Shown here piece by piece: positions 46,489 to 54,295 of a DNA stretch of 55,719 nucleotides. The stretch spans positions 1 through 55,719 of the forward strand of contig NZ_WSFT01000009.1 of assembly GCF_016820655.1 (NCBI RefSeq), read 5' to 3'. Below the pieces are notes generated by a model. It did not search any database. It was not told the origin of the DNA and worked only from the letters and a program-made list of their open reading frames with translations. Each line of letters opens with the position of its first letter. The stretch's first letter is position 1. A program made the position numbers and the translations under genes. The DNA comes from Anaeromonas frigoriresistens (GTDB lineage Bacteria; Bacillota; Clostridia; Tissierellales; SIT17).

Positions 46489-46526
46489 TGTGGGTAACTT
46501 ATTTTTTGAAAAATAAGTTACCCACA
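46489..46526. terminator. Long hairpin terminator after csoR
   Basis: Arms TGTGGGTAACTTATTTTT and AAAAATAAGTTACCCACA form a near-perfect stem with T-rich flanks. It ends the copper operon on the minus strand. The remainder of 46284-46488 is AT-rich intergenic sequence with nothing else clear. Confidence 0.8.
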
Positions 46527-46548
46527 TTTATAGTATTGTTATTAACAA

Positions 46549-46812
46549 TTACTTGATATATTTATCTAATACATTAATAATTTCATCTATTTTTTCGTCC
46601 CCTTGGCCTTCTAAAATAGCTTCTTTTACACAACTTTTTATATGACCGTCTAATATATTTAAATTAGATCTTTTTAATAGTCCTTGGACAGCAAGAATCT
46701 GTTTAGAAATATCTACACAGTATCTGTCATCTTCTAGCATTCTTATAATACCTTCTATTTGACCTTTGGAGGTTTTTAGTAGATTTAATGCTTTTTTTCT
46801 TTCATCATTCAT
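46549..46812 (-). CDS. csoR: CsoR family copper-sensing repressor
   Basis: The 87-residue all-helical protein has the Cu(I) ligands of CsoR: Cys in 'DDRYCVDI' and the His-x3-Cys pair in 'DGHIKSCVKEA'. The His distinguishes it from persulfide-sensing CstR. When Cu(I) binds, the tetramer releases the operator. The ATG at 46810-46812 follows GAGGTGA; an in-frame GTG three codons earlier lies inside that site. It is the last gene of the copA-copZ-csoR group. CsoR-type inverted repeats occur upstream of copA, the HesB-like gene and ccdA. Confidence 0.93.
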   Translation of the reverse strand: MNDERKKALNLLKTSKGQIEGIIRMLEDDRYCVDISKQILAVQGLLKRSNLNILDGHIKSCVKEAILEGQGDEKIDEIINVLDKYIK

Positions 46813-46859
46813 CTTTCTCACCTCAATATTAAATAATAAATGAGTAACAGAAATAGAAG

Positions 46860-46921
46860 TGTCACTCTGAGCATGTCGAAGAGTCTTAAATAAAGATCCT
46901 TCGACTACGCTCAGGATGACA
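46860..46921. repeat. Dispersed imperfect palindrome (REP-like), copy 2
   Basis: A 62-bp inverted repeat starts TGTCACTCTGAGC and ends CGCTCAGGATGACA. It shares the right half AAGATCCTTCG...CGCTCAGGATGACA with the copy at 8828-8884 in the same orientation. It lies between copZ and csoR, inside an operon. Confidence 0.8.
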
Positions 46922-46982
46922 AAACCATAAATTATAATAGGATTATAGTTATAAAATTTAATTTAGGCTGCCCTATTATATA

Positions 46983-47195
46983 TTATACAGTCTTGATATC
47001 TACTACTTCATATCCTGCTTCTTCTACAGCTTTTGTTAAATTCTCATCCTTAAGCTCATATCCTTCTACTTCTGCTGTTTTGCTTGCTAAGTCTGCTCTT
47101 ACTTTAGTTACTTCTTCTAAGTTCATTAAAGATTTTTCCACTGCATTTGTGCAATGACCACAACTCATACCTTCTATTGTTAATGTTTTTTGCAT
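46983..47195 (-). CDS. copZ: Copper chaperone CopZ
   Basis: The 70-residue HMA-domain protein has the metal motif 'GMSCGHC' near residues 9-15, with both cysteines intact (contrast with CopA below). It passes Cu(I) to CopA. It lies 14 nt after copA, with AAGGAGAGG as ribosome binding site, and precedes csoR. Confidence 0.95.
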   Translation of the reverse strand: MQKTLTIEGMSCGHCTNAVEKSLMNLEEVTKVRADLASKTAEVEGYELKDENLTKAVEEAGYEVVDIKTV

Positions 47196-47209
47196 ATTTA
47201 CCTCTCCTT

Positions 47210-49585
47210 TTATTTTACTTTAAATCTTTTTAATCTCAGGGAATTACTTACTACAGATACTGAACTAAATGCCATAGCTGCTCCTGCTATCATTGGGTTT
47301 AATAATCCTAATGCTGCTAGAGGAATTCCTGCAGTATTATATCCAAAAGCCCAGAATAGATTTTGCTTTATAGTTCTCATTGTTTTTCTACTTAATTTAA
47401 CAGCTATAACTATATCCTTTAGATCACCCTTCATCAAGGTGATATCTGCTGCTTCCATAGCTACATCTGTTCCTGTACCTATTGCAAATCCTATATCTGC
47501 TTGAGCTAATGCTGGAGCATCATTTATACCATCTCCTACCATAGCAACATGCTTTTCCTCCCCTTGAATTCTTTTAACATTCTCTGCTTTATGTTCAGGA
47601 AGTACTTCTGCTATTACATTATCTATTCCAACTTCTCTTGCAATAGCCTTAGCTGTTCTTTCATTATCCCCTGTTATCATATATATCTCAATACCCATTT
47701 CTTTTAAGGCATCGATTGCTTCTTTTGAGCTTTCTTTTATAGTATCTGCTACTGCTATTATACCCTTTAATTCCTTATCTATAGAAAGAATCATTGCTGT
47801 TTTTCCTTCATCTTCTAATCTTTCTATTTCTGATAAAGCCTCTGATACATCTATCTTTTCTCTATTCATTAGTCTTCTATTTCCTAAAAATATTTCTTTT
47901 CCTTCTAGAGTAGAATATATACCATGCCCGGGGATTGCCTCAAAGTCTTTAACATCTGATAAATTAATGCCATCATCTTTAGCTTTATTTACAATGGCTT
48001 CTGCTAATGGATGTTCAGAGCTTTTTTCTGCTGAAGCTGATATTCTTAGCACTTCTTCTTTTGCCAAATTATAATTTATTATATCTGTTACTTCTGGCTT
48101 ACCCTTAGTGATTGTTCCTGTTTTATCAAATATTATTGTATCTATTTTATGAGCCTTTTCTAAATGCTCTCCGCCCTTTATAAGAATACCATTCTCTGCT
48201 CCTTTACCTGTTCCAACCATTATAGCTGTAGGAGTGGCTAATCCCAGTGCACAAGGACATGCTATAACAAGAACTGCTACTGCACTTATAAGGGAGGGTG
48301 TTACATCTCCTGTAACTACATACCATACAATAAATGTAACAGCTGCTATCAGAACTACAATAGGAACAAATATACCTGATACCTTATCTGCTAATCTTTG
48401 AACTGGAGCTTTTGACCCCTGAGCTTCTTCTACAAGCTTTATAATTTGGGATAATGCTGTATCCTTCCCTACCTTAGTAGCTTCAAATTTAAATGTACCA
48501 TGTTTGTTTATAGTTGATCCAATTACTTCATCCCCTGAAGTTTTCTCTACTGGAATACTTTCTCCCGTTAACATGGATTCATCAACAGTAGATTTTCCAT
48601 CTATTATCTTTCCGTCAACTGGAATTTTCTCTCCAGGACGAACTATTATAGTATTCCCTACTTCCACATCTTCTACTGGTATATCTTTTTCTTCTCCATC
48701 TTTTATAACTCTTGCTGTTTTAGCTTGAAGTCCCATAAGTTTTTTCATAGCTTCAGAGGTTTTTCCCTTAGCTACTGCTTCCATTAATTTACCTAATAAT
48801 ATTAATGTTATTATCATTGCAGAAGCTTCAAAGTAATACTGGTTTACTCCTACTATTACATTATATAAACTATAAAAATATGCTGCTGAAGTACCCATAG
48901 CTATTAATACATCCATATTTGCTCCTCCACCTCTTAATGCGTGGTAAGATCCTTTATAGAATCTATAGCCTACAATAAATTGTACTGGTGTAGCTAATAT
49001 AAACTGGAACCAACCATTACTTAAGATTGTATGAATTCCTGCCATATGGAAAAACATTGCTGAGAATAAAGGTAAAGTAAGTATTGAAGAAACTATAAAT
49101 AAATTCTTTAAATGTTTTATTTCTTTCTCCCTTGCTTCCTTCTCTTTATCTCCTTTGCTCTCTTCCTCTCGATAGGCTTTGTAACCTGCCTTTTCTACAG
49201 CTCCAATCATATCTCTAACTCCCACTTCAGAGGATAGATATTCTATTGTAGCTTTATTTGTAGCAACATTTACATTTACTTCTGATACTCCTTCAAGAGC
49301 CTTTAACGATTTTTCAACCCTTGCAGCACAGGCTGAACAAGTCATACCTTCAATACTCAATCTCATCTTATCCATTGAAGCATCATATCCTGCCTTCTTA
49401 ACTGCATTCATTAAATTTTCTATATTAACCTCATTTGGGTTATATTCAACTGTTGCCTTTTCAGCAATCAGGTTAACCGCTGCTGATTTCACTCCATTAA
49501 GCTTTGATAGAGAACTCTCTACCTTATTAGCACAGGCTGCTCAAGTCATGCCCGATATTTTAAAGCTTACTTTTTCTATAGCCAT
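47210..49585 (-). CDS. copA: Copper-exporting P-type ATPase with selenocysteine in HMA1
   Basis: The 791-residue Cu(I) exporter has two N-terminal HMA domains (about residues 1-68 and 72-142). The first metal motif reads GMT-U-AAC because the Cys codon is UGA (49541-49543, residue 15); the second is GMTCSAC. The catalytic core is complete: CPC ('ACPCALG'), phosphorylation site 'FDKTGT', 'HPLAEA' and hinge 'GDGINDAP'. The ATG at 49583-49585 follows AAAAGGAGATG. Reading only from the GTG after the UGA would lose the start, ribosome binding site and half of HMA1. A SECIS-like hairpin follows the UGA. A nonsense mutation is the alternative. Confidence 0.88.
49506..49523 (-). promoter_or_regulatory. 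SECIS-like hairpin downstream of the copA UGA
   Basis: On the minus strand the hairpin GGUAGAG-AGUU-CUCUAUC (7 bp, one G-U pair) has its loop about 25-28 nt after the UGA. The G at loop position two fits the bacterial SECIS model (a G near the start of the apical loop, loop 16-37 nt from the UGA). Confidence 0.55.
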
Positions 49586-49607
49586 AAAGTCATCTCCTTT
49601 TTACCCC

Positions 49608-49621
49608 ACCCCACATGGGGT
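49608..49621 (-). promoter_or_regulatory. CsoR-type operator upstream of copA
   Basis: The inverted repeat ACCCC-ACAT-GGGGT matches the G/C-block dyads bound by CsoR. It lies between the promoter and the copA ribosome binding site, so bound repressor would block early transcription. Confidence 0.7.
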
Positions 49622-49633
49622 GTCTTTGAGTTA

Positions 49634-49662
49634 ATTGTACCATAATATTTCATGTTGTGCAA
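49634..49662 (-). promoter_or_regulatory. Promoter of copA-copZ-csoR
   Basis: On the minus strand TTGCAC is separated by 17 nt from TACAAT, a good sigma-A promoter. The CsoR-like repeat lies directly downstream. Confidence 0.7.
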
Positions 49663-49700
49663 GAGGTCATATAATAGTATTACCCAATTAATTTAAAAAA

Positions 49701-49730
49701 AATATAGCCTCTATAATTGAGGCCATATTT
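49701..49730 (-). terminator. Terminator of the mrp-family gene
   Basis: An imperfect stem (AATATGGCCTC with GAGGCTATATT on the minus strand) is followed by a T-run, about 20 nt past the stop. Confidence 0.7.
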
Positions 49731-49748
49731 TTGACTTACAAATGTGTA

Positions 49749-50801
49749 TTATTCTGTTCTTAAAAGATTAGTAGCTATTTCTCTATATTTATCCTTCATA
49801 TTTAATCTATCATCTAGTACTGAGGGCACTCCTTTATCTCCATCTTCTCTAATTAATGTGGATAAAGGTATTTCTCCTAATAATGGAGCATTTAATTCTT
49901 CACTTAGTTTTCTACCTTCTTTTTTTCCAAATATATAATGTTTTTCATCACAATTATCGCATATAAAATAGGACATATTTTCAATTATACCGATAACCTT
50001 ACTATTAGTTTTAGATGCCATAAAACCTAGGCGCTTAGCTACATCTGCTGCTGTTATTTGGGGAGTAGTTACTATAAGAATTTCTGCATCAGGCAACTGC
50101 TGCATAAGACTTAAAGGGACATCTCCTGTTCCTGGAGGAAGGTCTATTAACATATAATCTAAATCTCCCCAATATACATCATTGAAAAATTGAGTTAATA
50201 TTCCTCCCAGTACCGGTCCTCTCCAAATCAACGCTTCATCTTTATCTACTAGGTTACCCATAGAAATCACTTTAACTCCATTTACATCAACAGGAAGCAT
50301 CATGCCTCCATTTACTACCATAGGTTTTTTATCTTTTATACCTAATATTTGTGGAATACTATGACCTAATATATCTGCATCAATAAGTCCTACTTCATAT
50401 CCCATTTGACTTAATTCCACAGCTAGATTAGCAGTTACCGTAGATTTACCAACTCCACCTTTACCACTACCTATAGCTATTACTTTAGTATCTTTAAAAG
50501 GATCTTTAGTCTCCTTTTTACCTTGAAGCTGTTGAACTAACTTTTGCTTCTGTTCATCAGTCATTTCACCAAACACTACTTCTACATGATCTATTTCTTC
50601 AAGCTTTGTTAATTCTTTCTTTATGTCTTCACTCATTGTATTCTTTAAAGGACATCCAATTGTAGTTAAAGTTACATTAACTACTACGTTTCTTCCCTCT
50701 ATAGCTACATCACCTATCATATTAAGTTCTACTAAATTCTTCTTAATTTCAGGATCATCAACTTTCTTTAATCCCTCATATATTTTATCTTTAAGAGTCA
50801 T
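49749..50801 (-). CDS. Mrp/ApbC-type iron-sulfur cluster carrier ATPase
   Basis: The protein is about 350 residues: an N-terminal MIP18/DUF59 domain (1-85; 'DDPEIKKNLVELNMI' and 'TTIGCPLKNTM') followed by a Mrp P-loop NTPase with deviant Walker A 'GSGKGGVGKST' and a CxxC pair in 'FICDNCDEKHYIFG' that holds a bridging cluster. It delivers Fe-S clusters in the cytoplasm. The ATG at 50799-50801 is preferred because GGAG lies 9 nt upstream. It stands alone between copA and the folate gene. Confidence 0.93.
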   Translation of the reverse strand: MTLKDKIYEGLKKVDDPEIKKNLVELNMIGDVAIEGRNVVVNVTLTTIGCPLKNTMSEDIKKELTKLEEIDHVEVVFGEMTDEQKQKLVQQLQGKKETKDPFKDTKVIAIGSGKGGVGKSTVTANLAVELSQMGYEVGLIDADILGHSIPQILGIKDKKPMVVNGGMMLPVDVNGVKVISMGNLVDKDEALIWRGPVLGGILTQFFNDVYWGDLDYMLIDLPPGTGDVPLSLMQQLPDAEILIVTTPQITAADVAKRLGFMASKTNSKVIGIIENMSYFICDNCDEKHYIFGKKEGRKLSEELNAPLLGEIPLSTLIREDGDKGVPSVLDDRLNMKDKYREIATNLLRTE

Positions 50802-50871
50802 TCCCTTCATCTCCTCAAGTTTTTATTTTAGTTTACTATATATTTAAAAATAACTCAGTTATTTATATCAA

Positions 50872-51453
50872 TCAATCTTCAACTCCCATGATAATCTTAG
50901 TTGGAGTTACTATGTAATCTACTGGAATGTCATGTTTATTAGGTATAATTCTAGGAAAAATTTGAAAATCATAAGCTACAGCTACTTTAAAAGCATCGGT
51001 TTGACTTAAAAGTTTGTCATAGTAACCTCCCCCATAACCTATTCTATTTCCTAATTTATCAAAAACTAGCCCAGGAACTATAACCAAATCTATTTCTTTT
51101 GGTTTAATAGGATCTAATGCGTCTTCTTTAGGTTCTAAATATCCATAAGGATTCTTACTAAGGGAATCCCCTAAATCTTTTAATCTGCTAGGAATCAAGA
51201 CATTCTCTTTCTTATCAGTATAAGGAACTATAATAGTCTTATTCATCTCCATCATTAATTCTATAAGTTTAAAAGTATCCACTTCATTTTTAAAGCTTAA
51301 ATATACCATTATAGCTTTACTTTTCTGAAACTGAGGCATTCTCATTAAATAAGAGATGATATTACCACTTAAACTATCTACATCATCTCGATTAAGCTGA
51401 TCCCTTTTTTTAAGCACTTTTTTTCTTAAATATTCTTTAGCATTAGTATCCAT
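50872..51453 (-). CDS. 5-formyltetrahydrofolate cyclo-ligase
   Basis: The 193-residue protein has 'NRIGYGGGYYDK' (folate/phosphate binding), 'AIMVYLSFKNEVDT' and the N-terminal 'RKKVLKKRDQL' helix. It uses ATP to turn 5-formyl-THF into 5,10-methenyl-THF. The ATG at 51451-51453 follows AAAGGAG; the longer frame starts at GTG next to that site. Confidence 0.94.
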   Translation of the reverse strand: MDTNAKEYLRKKVLKKRDQLNRDDVDSLSGNIISYLMRMPQFQKSKAIMVYLSFKNEVDTFKLIELMMEMNKTIIVPYTDKKENVLIPSRLKDLGDSLSKNPYGYLEPKEDALDPIKPKEIDLVIVPGLVFDKLGNRIGYGGGYYDKLLSQTDAFKVAVAYDFQIFPRIIPNKHDIPVDYIVTPTKIIMGVED

Positions 51454-51621
51454 TATGTACACTCCTTTTAAAGAATTTAATATTCTTTAATACCTAAATC
51501 TTATATAAAACTAATCACATCAATATTATATAAGATTATTTCCTTTGCGACAAATTATGATAAACTTTTTACACTTCTTTATGTATAATCATTATATTGC
51601 CAAATTTAGGAGGCTGATATC

Positions 51622-51813
51622 ATGATAATTATTCCCATTATACTAATATTATTAGGGTTTATTAATATACTTTTTCCCAATAAAGTTATTCTATTTACTG
51701 GAGGATGCAGCGATAAAAGTGTATATATTAGCAAAAATTATATAAATTTAATAAAATTAAGAGGGTTATTCTTAGTGATTATATCCAGCTTAATTATCTT
51801 TATACTAAAATAA
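51622..51813 (+). CDS. Small two-span membrane protein, DUF6199-like
   Basis: The 63-residue protein has two hydrophobic spans (1-16 and 47-62). A short polar loop between them ends in a basic segment (NLIKLRG). It resembles DUF6199 proteins; the function is unknown. TTAGGAGG lies at a good spacing upstream and a terminator follows, so it is probably real despite its size. Confidence 0.65.
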   Translation: MIIIPIILILLGFINILFPNKVILFTGGCSDKSVYISKNYINLIKLRGLFLVIISSLIIFILK

Positions 51814-51846
51814 ATCAATCTCTGTTATATAACAGAGATTGATTTA
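51811..51846. terminator. 36-bp perfect palindrome, bidirectional terminator
   Basis: Arms of 18 nt around CTGTTAT-ATAACAG flank AT-rich ends. It lies between two convergent genes and probably terminates both. Confidence 0.8.
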
Positions 51847-51859
51847 TTAAGGGGATATT

Positions 51860-52159
51860 CTAGCAAGATGATCCTCCGTTACCTGTTGTAACTCTGAATC
51901 CTTTGTGTAACCAGTCATTTGAATAATCTACATTAAATTCATCAACTTGGTTAGTTAGATTATTGTCTACTAAAAATGTTAGACCTCCGATAGTCTCAAC
52001 TGTATCGTCATTATTTTGCTCATCCAGAGCAAGACCATAAGATGGACCACCTCAACCAAAGCCTGCCACATATAATCTTACTTTTTTATCTAAAGCGTCT
52101 TTTTTGTCCATCACCTTTTTAAGCTCTACAATAGCTTTAGGCGTTACATTTAATTTCAT
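51860..52159 (-). CDS. HesB/IscA-like selenoprotein
   Basis: The 99-residue protein has one in-frame UGA at residue 36 (52052-52054), giving GFG-U-GGPSYGLALDE. This is where IscA/HesB proteins carry their first conserved Cys. The C-terminus ends GGSSC, the position of the second cysteine group. HesB-like selenoproteins with this arrangement are known in anaerobes. The start ATG follows AAGGAGGC. Likely roles are Fe-S cluster or sulfur/selenium handling. A promoter and a CsoR-type dyad lie upstream, and a SECIS-like hairpin follows the UGA. Confidence 0.9.
52016..52032 (-). promoter_or_regulatory. SECIS-like hairpin downstream of the HesB-like UGA
   Basis: UUGCUC-UGGAU-GAGCAA (6-bp stem, 5-nt loop) has its loop about 26-30 nt after the UGA, with G at loop position two. 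It fits the bacterial SECIS layout. Confidence 0.6.
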
Positions 52160-52191
52160 TTAATAGCCTCCTTATCATTCTTTAAATCTAA

Positions 52192-52208
52192 ATACCCTGG
52201 AGGGGTAT
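52192..52208 (-). promoter_or_regulatory. CsoR/CstR-type operator upstream of the HesB-like gene
   Basis: The inverted repeat ATACCC-TGGAG-GGGTAT lies just downstream of the -10 box of this gene. G/C blocks inside TATACCC half sites are typical of CsoR-family targets. Confidence 0.7.
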
Positions 52209-52219
52209 ACTTTGATTAT

Positions 52220-52248
52220 ATTGTAATATTATAATATTACAATGTCAA
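52220..52248 (-). promoter_or_regulatory. Promoter of the HesB-like gene with an overlapping palindrome
   Basis: On the minus strand TTGACA (perfect -35) is followed by 17 nt and TACAAT. A 24-bp perfect palindrome (ATTGTAATATTA with TAATATTACAAT, 52220-52243) covers the spacer and -10, which could bind a second regulator. Confidence 0.7.
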
Positions 52249-52305
52249 GTGTTAATTCTATATTATTTAATTACCCTTTATAGATTATTTATATTCAATA
52301 TTTTA

Positions 52306-52875
52306 TTAATAAAATATTGATATGCCATAATAACCAATCATAGAGATAAACAGAATTACTAATCCACTTTTCTTAAATTTTTCAACCGTTAGAGAATGAA
52401 GAATCAAAGCTAATATAAAAAGTATCGAAAAAGATACTGTTTGAACTTGAGATACACTTGATAATATGCCTTCAAATTCAAAAGCCCAGACTCCTACTGC
52501 CATAGAAAAGTAAAATGGAATTAATAGAGGATTTAGTATTTGAAAAAATGGTAGTTTCTTAAATTTAGTCCCTATATAAAGAACTAATAAAGCTATCATG
52601 ACTCCACCTATCAAGTTCAAATTATAGTGATTTATCCTTATTGCATCAAATAAATTACCTTTATATAAACTAAAATTAAATAGGACATACACTAATCTAG
52701 ATCCTATAAAGCCAGCTATCAGCTCTATAAAGTAGTAATCTTCAAGTTCTTTTTTATATTTATTATCTTTTGCTAAGAGTTTTAACATTATATATCCTAC
52801 AATAGTTAAGATTACACCAAAAGCCATATACCATGTAATACTTATCGGTCCGTATTTAAAAAATATGGGTCTCAT
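52306..52875 (-). CDS. Lgt-like membrane protein, probably not a canonical diacylglyceryl transferase
   Basis: The 189-residue protein is shorter than Lgt (about 250-280). It keeps the N-terminal fold ('YGPISITWYMAFGVILTI', 'GSRLVYVLFN', a later 'NLIGGVM'), but where Lgt has its G-R-I-G-N-F-I-N signature this has 'MAVGVWAFEFEG', without the conserved Arg. About six spans are predicted. It follows tlpA, with the start overlapping that stop (TAATG), so it probably serves the ccdA-tlpA thiol-redox operon. The lipid transfer role is doubtful. Confidence 0.65.
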   Translation of the reverse strand: MRPIFFKYGPISITWYMAFGVILTIVGYIMLKLLAKDNKYKKELEDYYFIELIAGFIGSRLVYVLFNFSLYKGNLFDAIRINHYNLNLIGGVMIALLVLYIGTKFKKLPFFQILNPLLIPFYFSMAVGVWAFEFEGILSSVSQVQTVSFSILFILALILHSLTVEKFKKSGLVILFISMIGYYGISIFY

Positions 52876-53525
52876 TAAATTTCCCCATTCCTAATCTGTT
52901 CTAATATTTGAGTCATTTGAGGATAAGTCATCATTCCCGGTACAGCTCCGATTAAAGTTCCATCCTTGTCAATATAATAAGATGTAGGATAGGCACTTAC
53001 ATAGTATCTTTGCTGAGCCACTTTGCTATCTTCATCTAATAATACAGGAAATGTATATCCGCCTTCATCTATATAATCTCTAGCTGTTTTTTCATCTTCA
53101 CCAACATTTACTGCTAATACTACGAAATCTTTATCCTTATTTTCTTCATATAATCTTTGTAAATCTGGCATTTCTTGATCACAATAGGTACACCAAGTAG
53201 CCCAGAAATTCATCATTACTATTTTGCCTTCGTAATCACTAAGAGATACTTCTTCTCCAGCTAATGTAGTAAGGGTAAAATCTGGTGCAGGTTTACCTCT
53301 TTCTAATGTTACCTGTTCTTCCTCTTCTTGAGGCTCTTCTGCTGGGTCTTCTTCTACCTTTTCCTCTGGAAGTGTTTCTTTATCATTATTTTCATCTATA
53401 ACTGCATCTTCTTTAGGTGTATCATTCCCATCATTTGTATCATTCTTATCCTGAACAGTATAATAGATACCTACTACTAGTATTATAGCTAATATAGCTA
53501 TAGCAATTATACTTTTCTTATTCAT
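52875..53525 (-). CDS. TlpA/ResA-like thiol-disulfide oxidoreductase
   Basis: The 216-residue protein has an N-terminal membrane anchor, an acidic linker (about 25-75), and a thioredoxin fold with active site 'ATWCTYCDQEMPDLQ' (C-x-x-C) and cis-Pro in 'SAYPTSYYIDKDG'. It reduces or oxidises external thiols. CcdA, encoded 32 nt upstream, likely supplies electrons across the membrane. Confidence 0.92.
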   Translation of the reverse strand: MNKKSIIAIAILAIILVVGIYYTVQDKNDTNDGNDTPKEDAVIDENNDKETLPEEKVEEDPAEEPQEEEEQVTLERGKPAPDFTLTTLAGEEVSLSDYEGKIVMMNFWATWCTYCDQEMPDLQRLYEENKDKDFVVLAVNVGEDEKTARDYIDEGGYTFPVLLDEDSKVAQQRYYVSAYPTSYYIDKDGTLIGAVPGMMTYPQMTQILEQIRNGEI

Positions 53526-53557
53526 AATATTCCTCCTTATATTATAAGGTTACTGGT

Positions 53558-54250
53558 TTAAGTCAACCAGTTCCCGATTATTACAATTTTATCTAGAAAT
53601 ACTAAAATACCAAATATCACTAAAATTAATCCTGCTATTTTATATATATAACCTGCCCATTTTTGCACTCTATTAAGAAATTTACTGAAATAACTAATGA
53701 ATAGAGCTGTTAAAATGAAAGGTATCGCCATTCCTAGAGAATATACTAATAATAGATATACAGATTGAGTTACATCACTAGATAATCCCGCCTTCACTAA
53801 TATTGAGGCTAATATTGGTCCATAACAAGGGGTCCAACCTGCAGCAAATGCCATTCCCATTACTGTAGATCCTAAAAAGCTAGTAACTTTTTTAGGAGAT
53901 TTGGCTCTTTTTTCTGTATTCATAAATCCTATATCTATAATACCCATTAAATTAAGTCCAAAGAACATGATAAGTACACCACTTATCTTAGTAAATATTG
54001 CTTTATTTTGTATAAAGATTCTGCCTATGTAAGTGGCAGATACACCCATTAGCATGAATATAATGGTAAAGCCTAGCACAAAACCCAGTGTTCTAGATAG
54101 GGCTAACCATCTTTTTTGGGCTAATTCCTCCTCCATACTTGTTCCAGTCATATACATTATATAAGCTGGTATAAGAGGTAATATACATGGAGAAAAAAAC
54201 GAAAGAACTCCGGCTCCAAATGCCATTGGAAATGTTACATCATTAAACAT
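53558..54250 (-). CDS. ccdA: CcdA-type cytochrome c biogenesis / thiol-reductant transporter
   Basis: The 230-residue protein has six spans. The redox Cys pair is present: 'SPCILPLIPAY' in the first helix and 'GWTPCYGPIL' in the fourth. It moves electrons from cytoplasmic thioredoxin to the outside for the neighbouring TlpA protein. It is the first gene of the ccdA-tlpA-lgt-like operon. The inverted repeat CATACC-AG-GGTATG at 54277-54290 lies in its promoter. Confidence 0.93.
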   Translation of the reverse strand: MFNDVTFPMAFGAGVLSFFSPCILPLIPAYIMYMTGTSMEEELAQKRWLALSRTLGFVLGFTIIFMLMGVSATYIGRIFIQNKAIFTKISGVLIMFFGLNLMGIIDIGFMNTEKRAKSPKKVTSFLGSTVMGMAFAAGWTPCYGPILASILVKAGLSSDVTQSVYLLLVYSLGMAIPFILTALFISYFSKFLNRVQKWAGYIYKIAGLILVIFGILVFLDKIVIIGNWLT

Positions 54251-54276
54251 AATATCCCTCCTTATACTAACTATAC

Positions 54277-54290
54277 CATACCAGGGTATG
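54277..54290 (-). promoter_or_regulatory. CsoR/CstR-type inverted repeat upstream of ccdA
   Basis: CATACC-AG-GGTATG shares the TACC...GGTA block with the sites before copA and the HesB-like gene. It is shorter than the HesB site, so confidence is lower. It lies in the 45-bp gap between the CDF gene stop and ccdA. Confidence 0.5.
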
Positions 54291-54295
54291 TTTAA

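Noticed and set aside
49210-49492. CopA starting at the GTG after the UGA
   Set aside because: It would lose the strong start signals and half of HMA1, and only a weak GGA precedes the GTG. The read-through start explains the upstream homology better.
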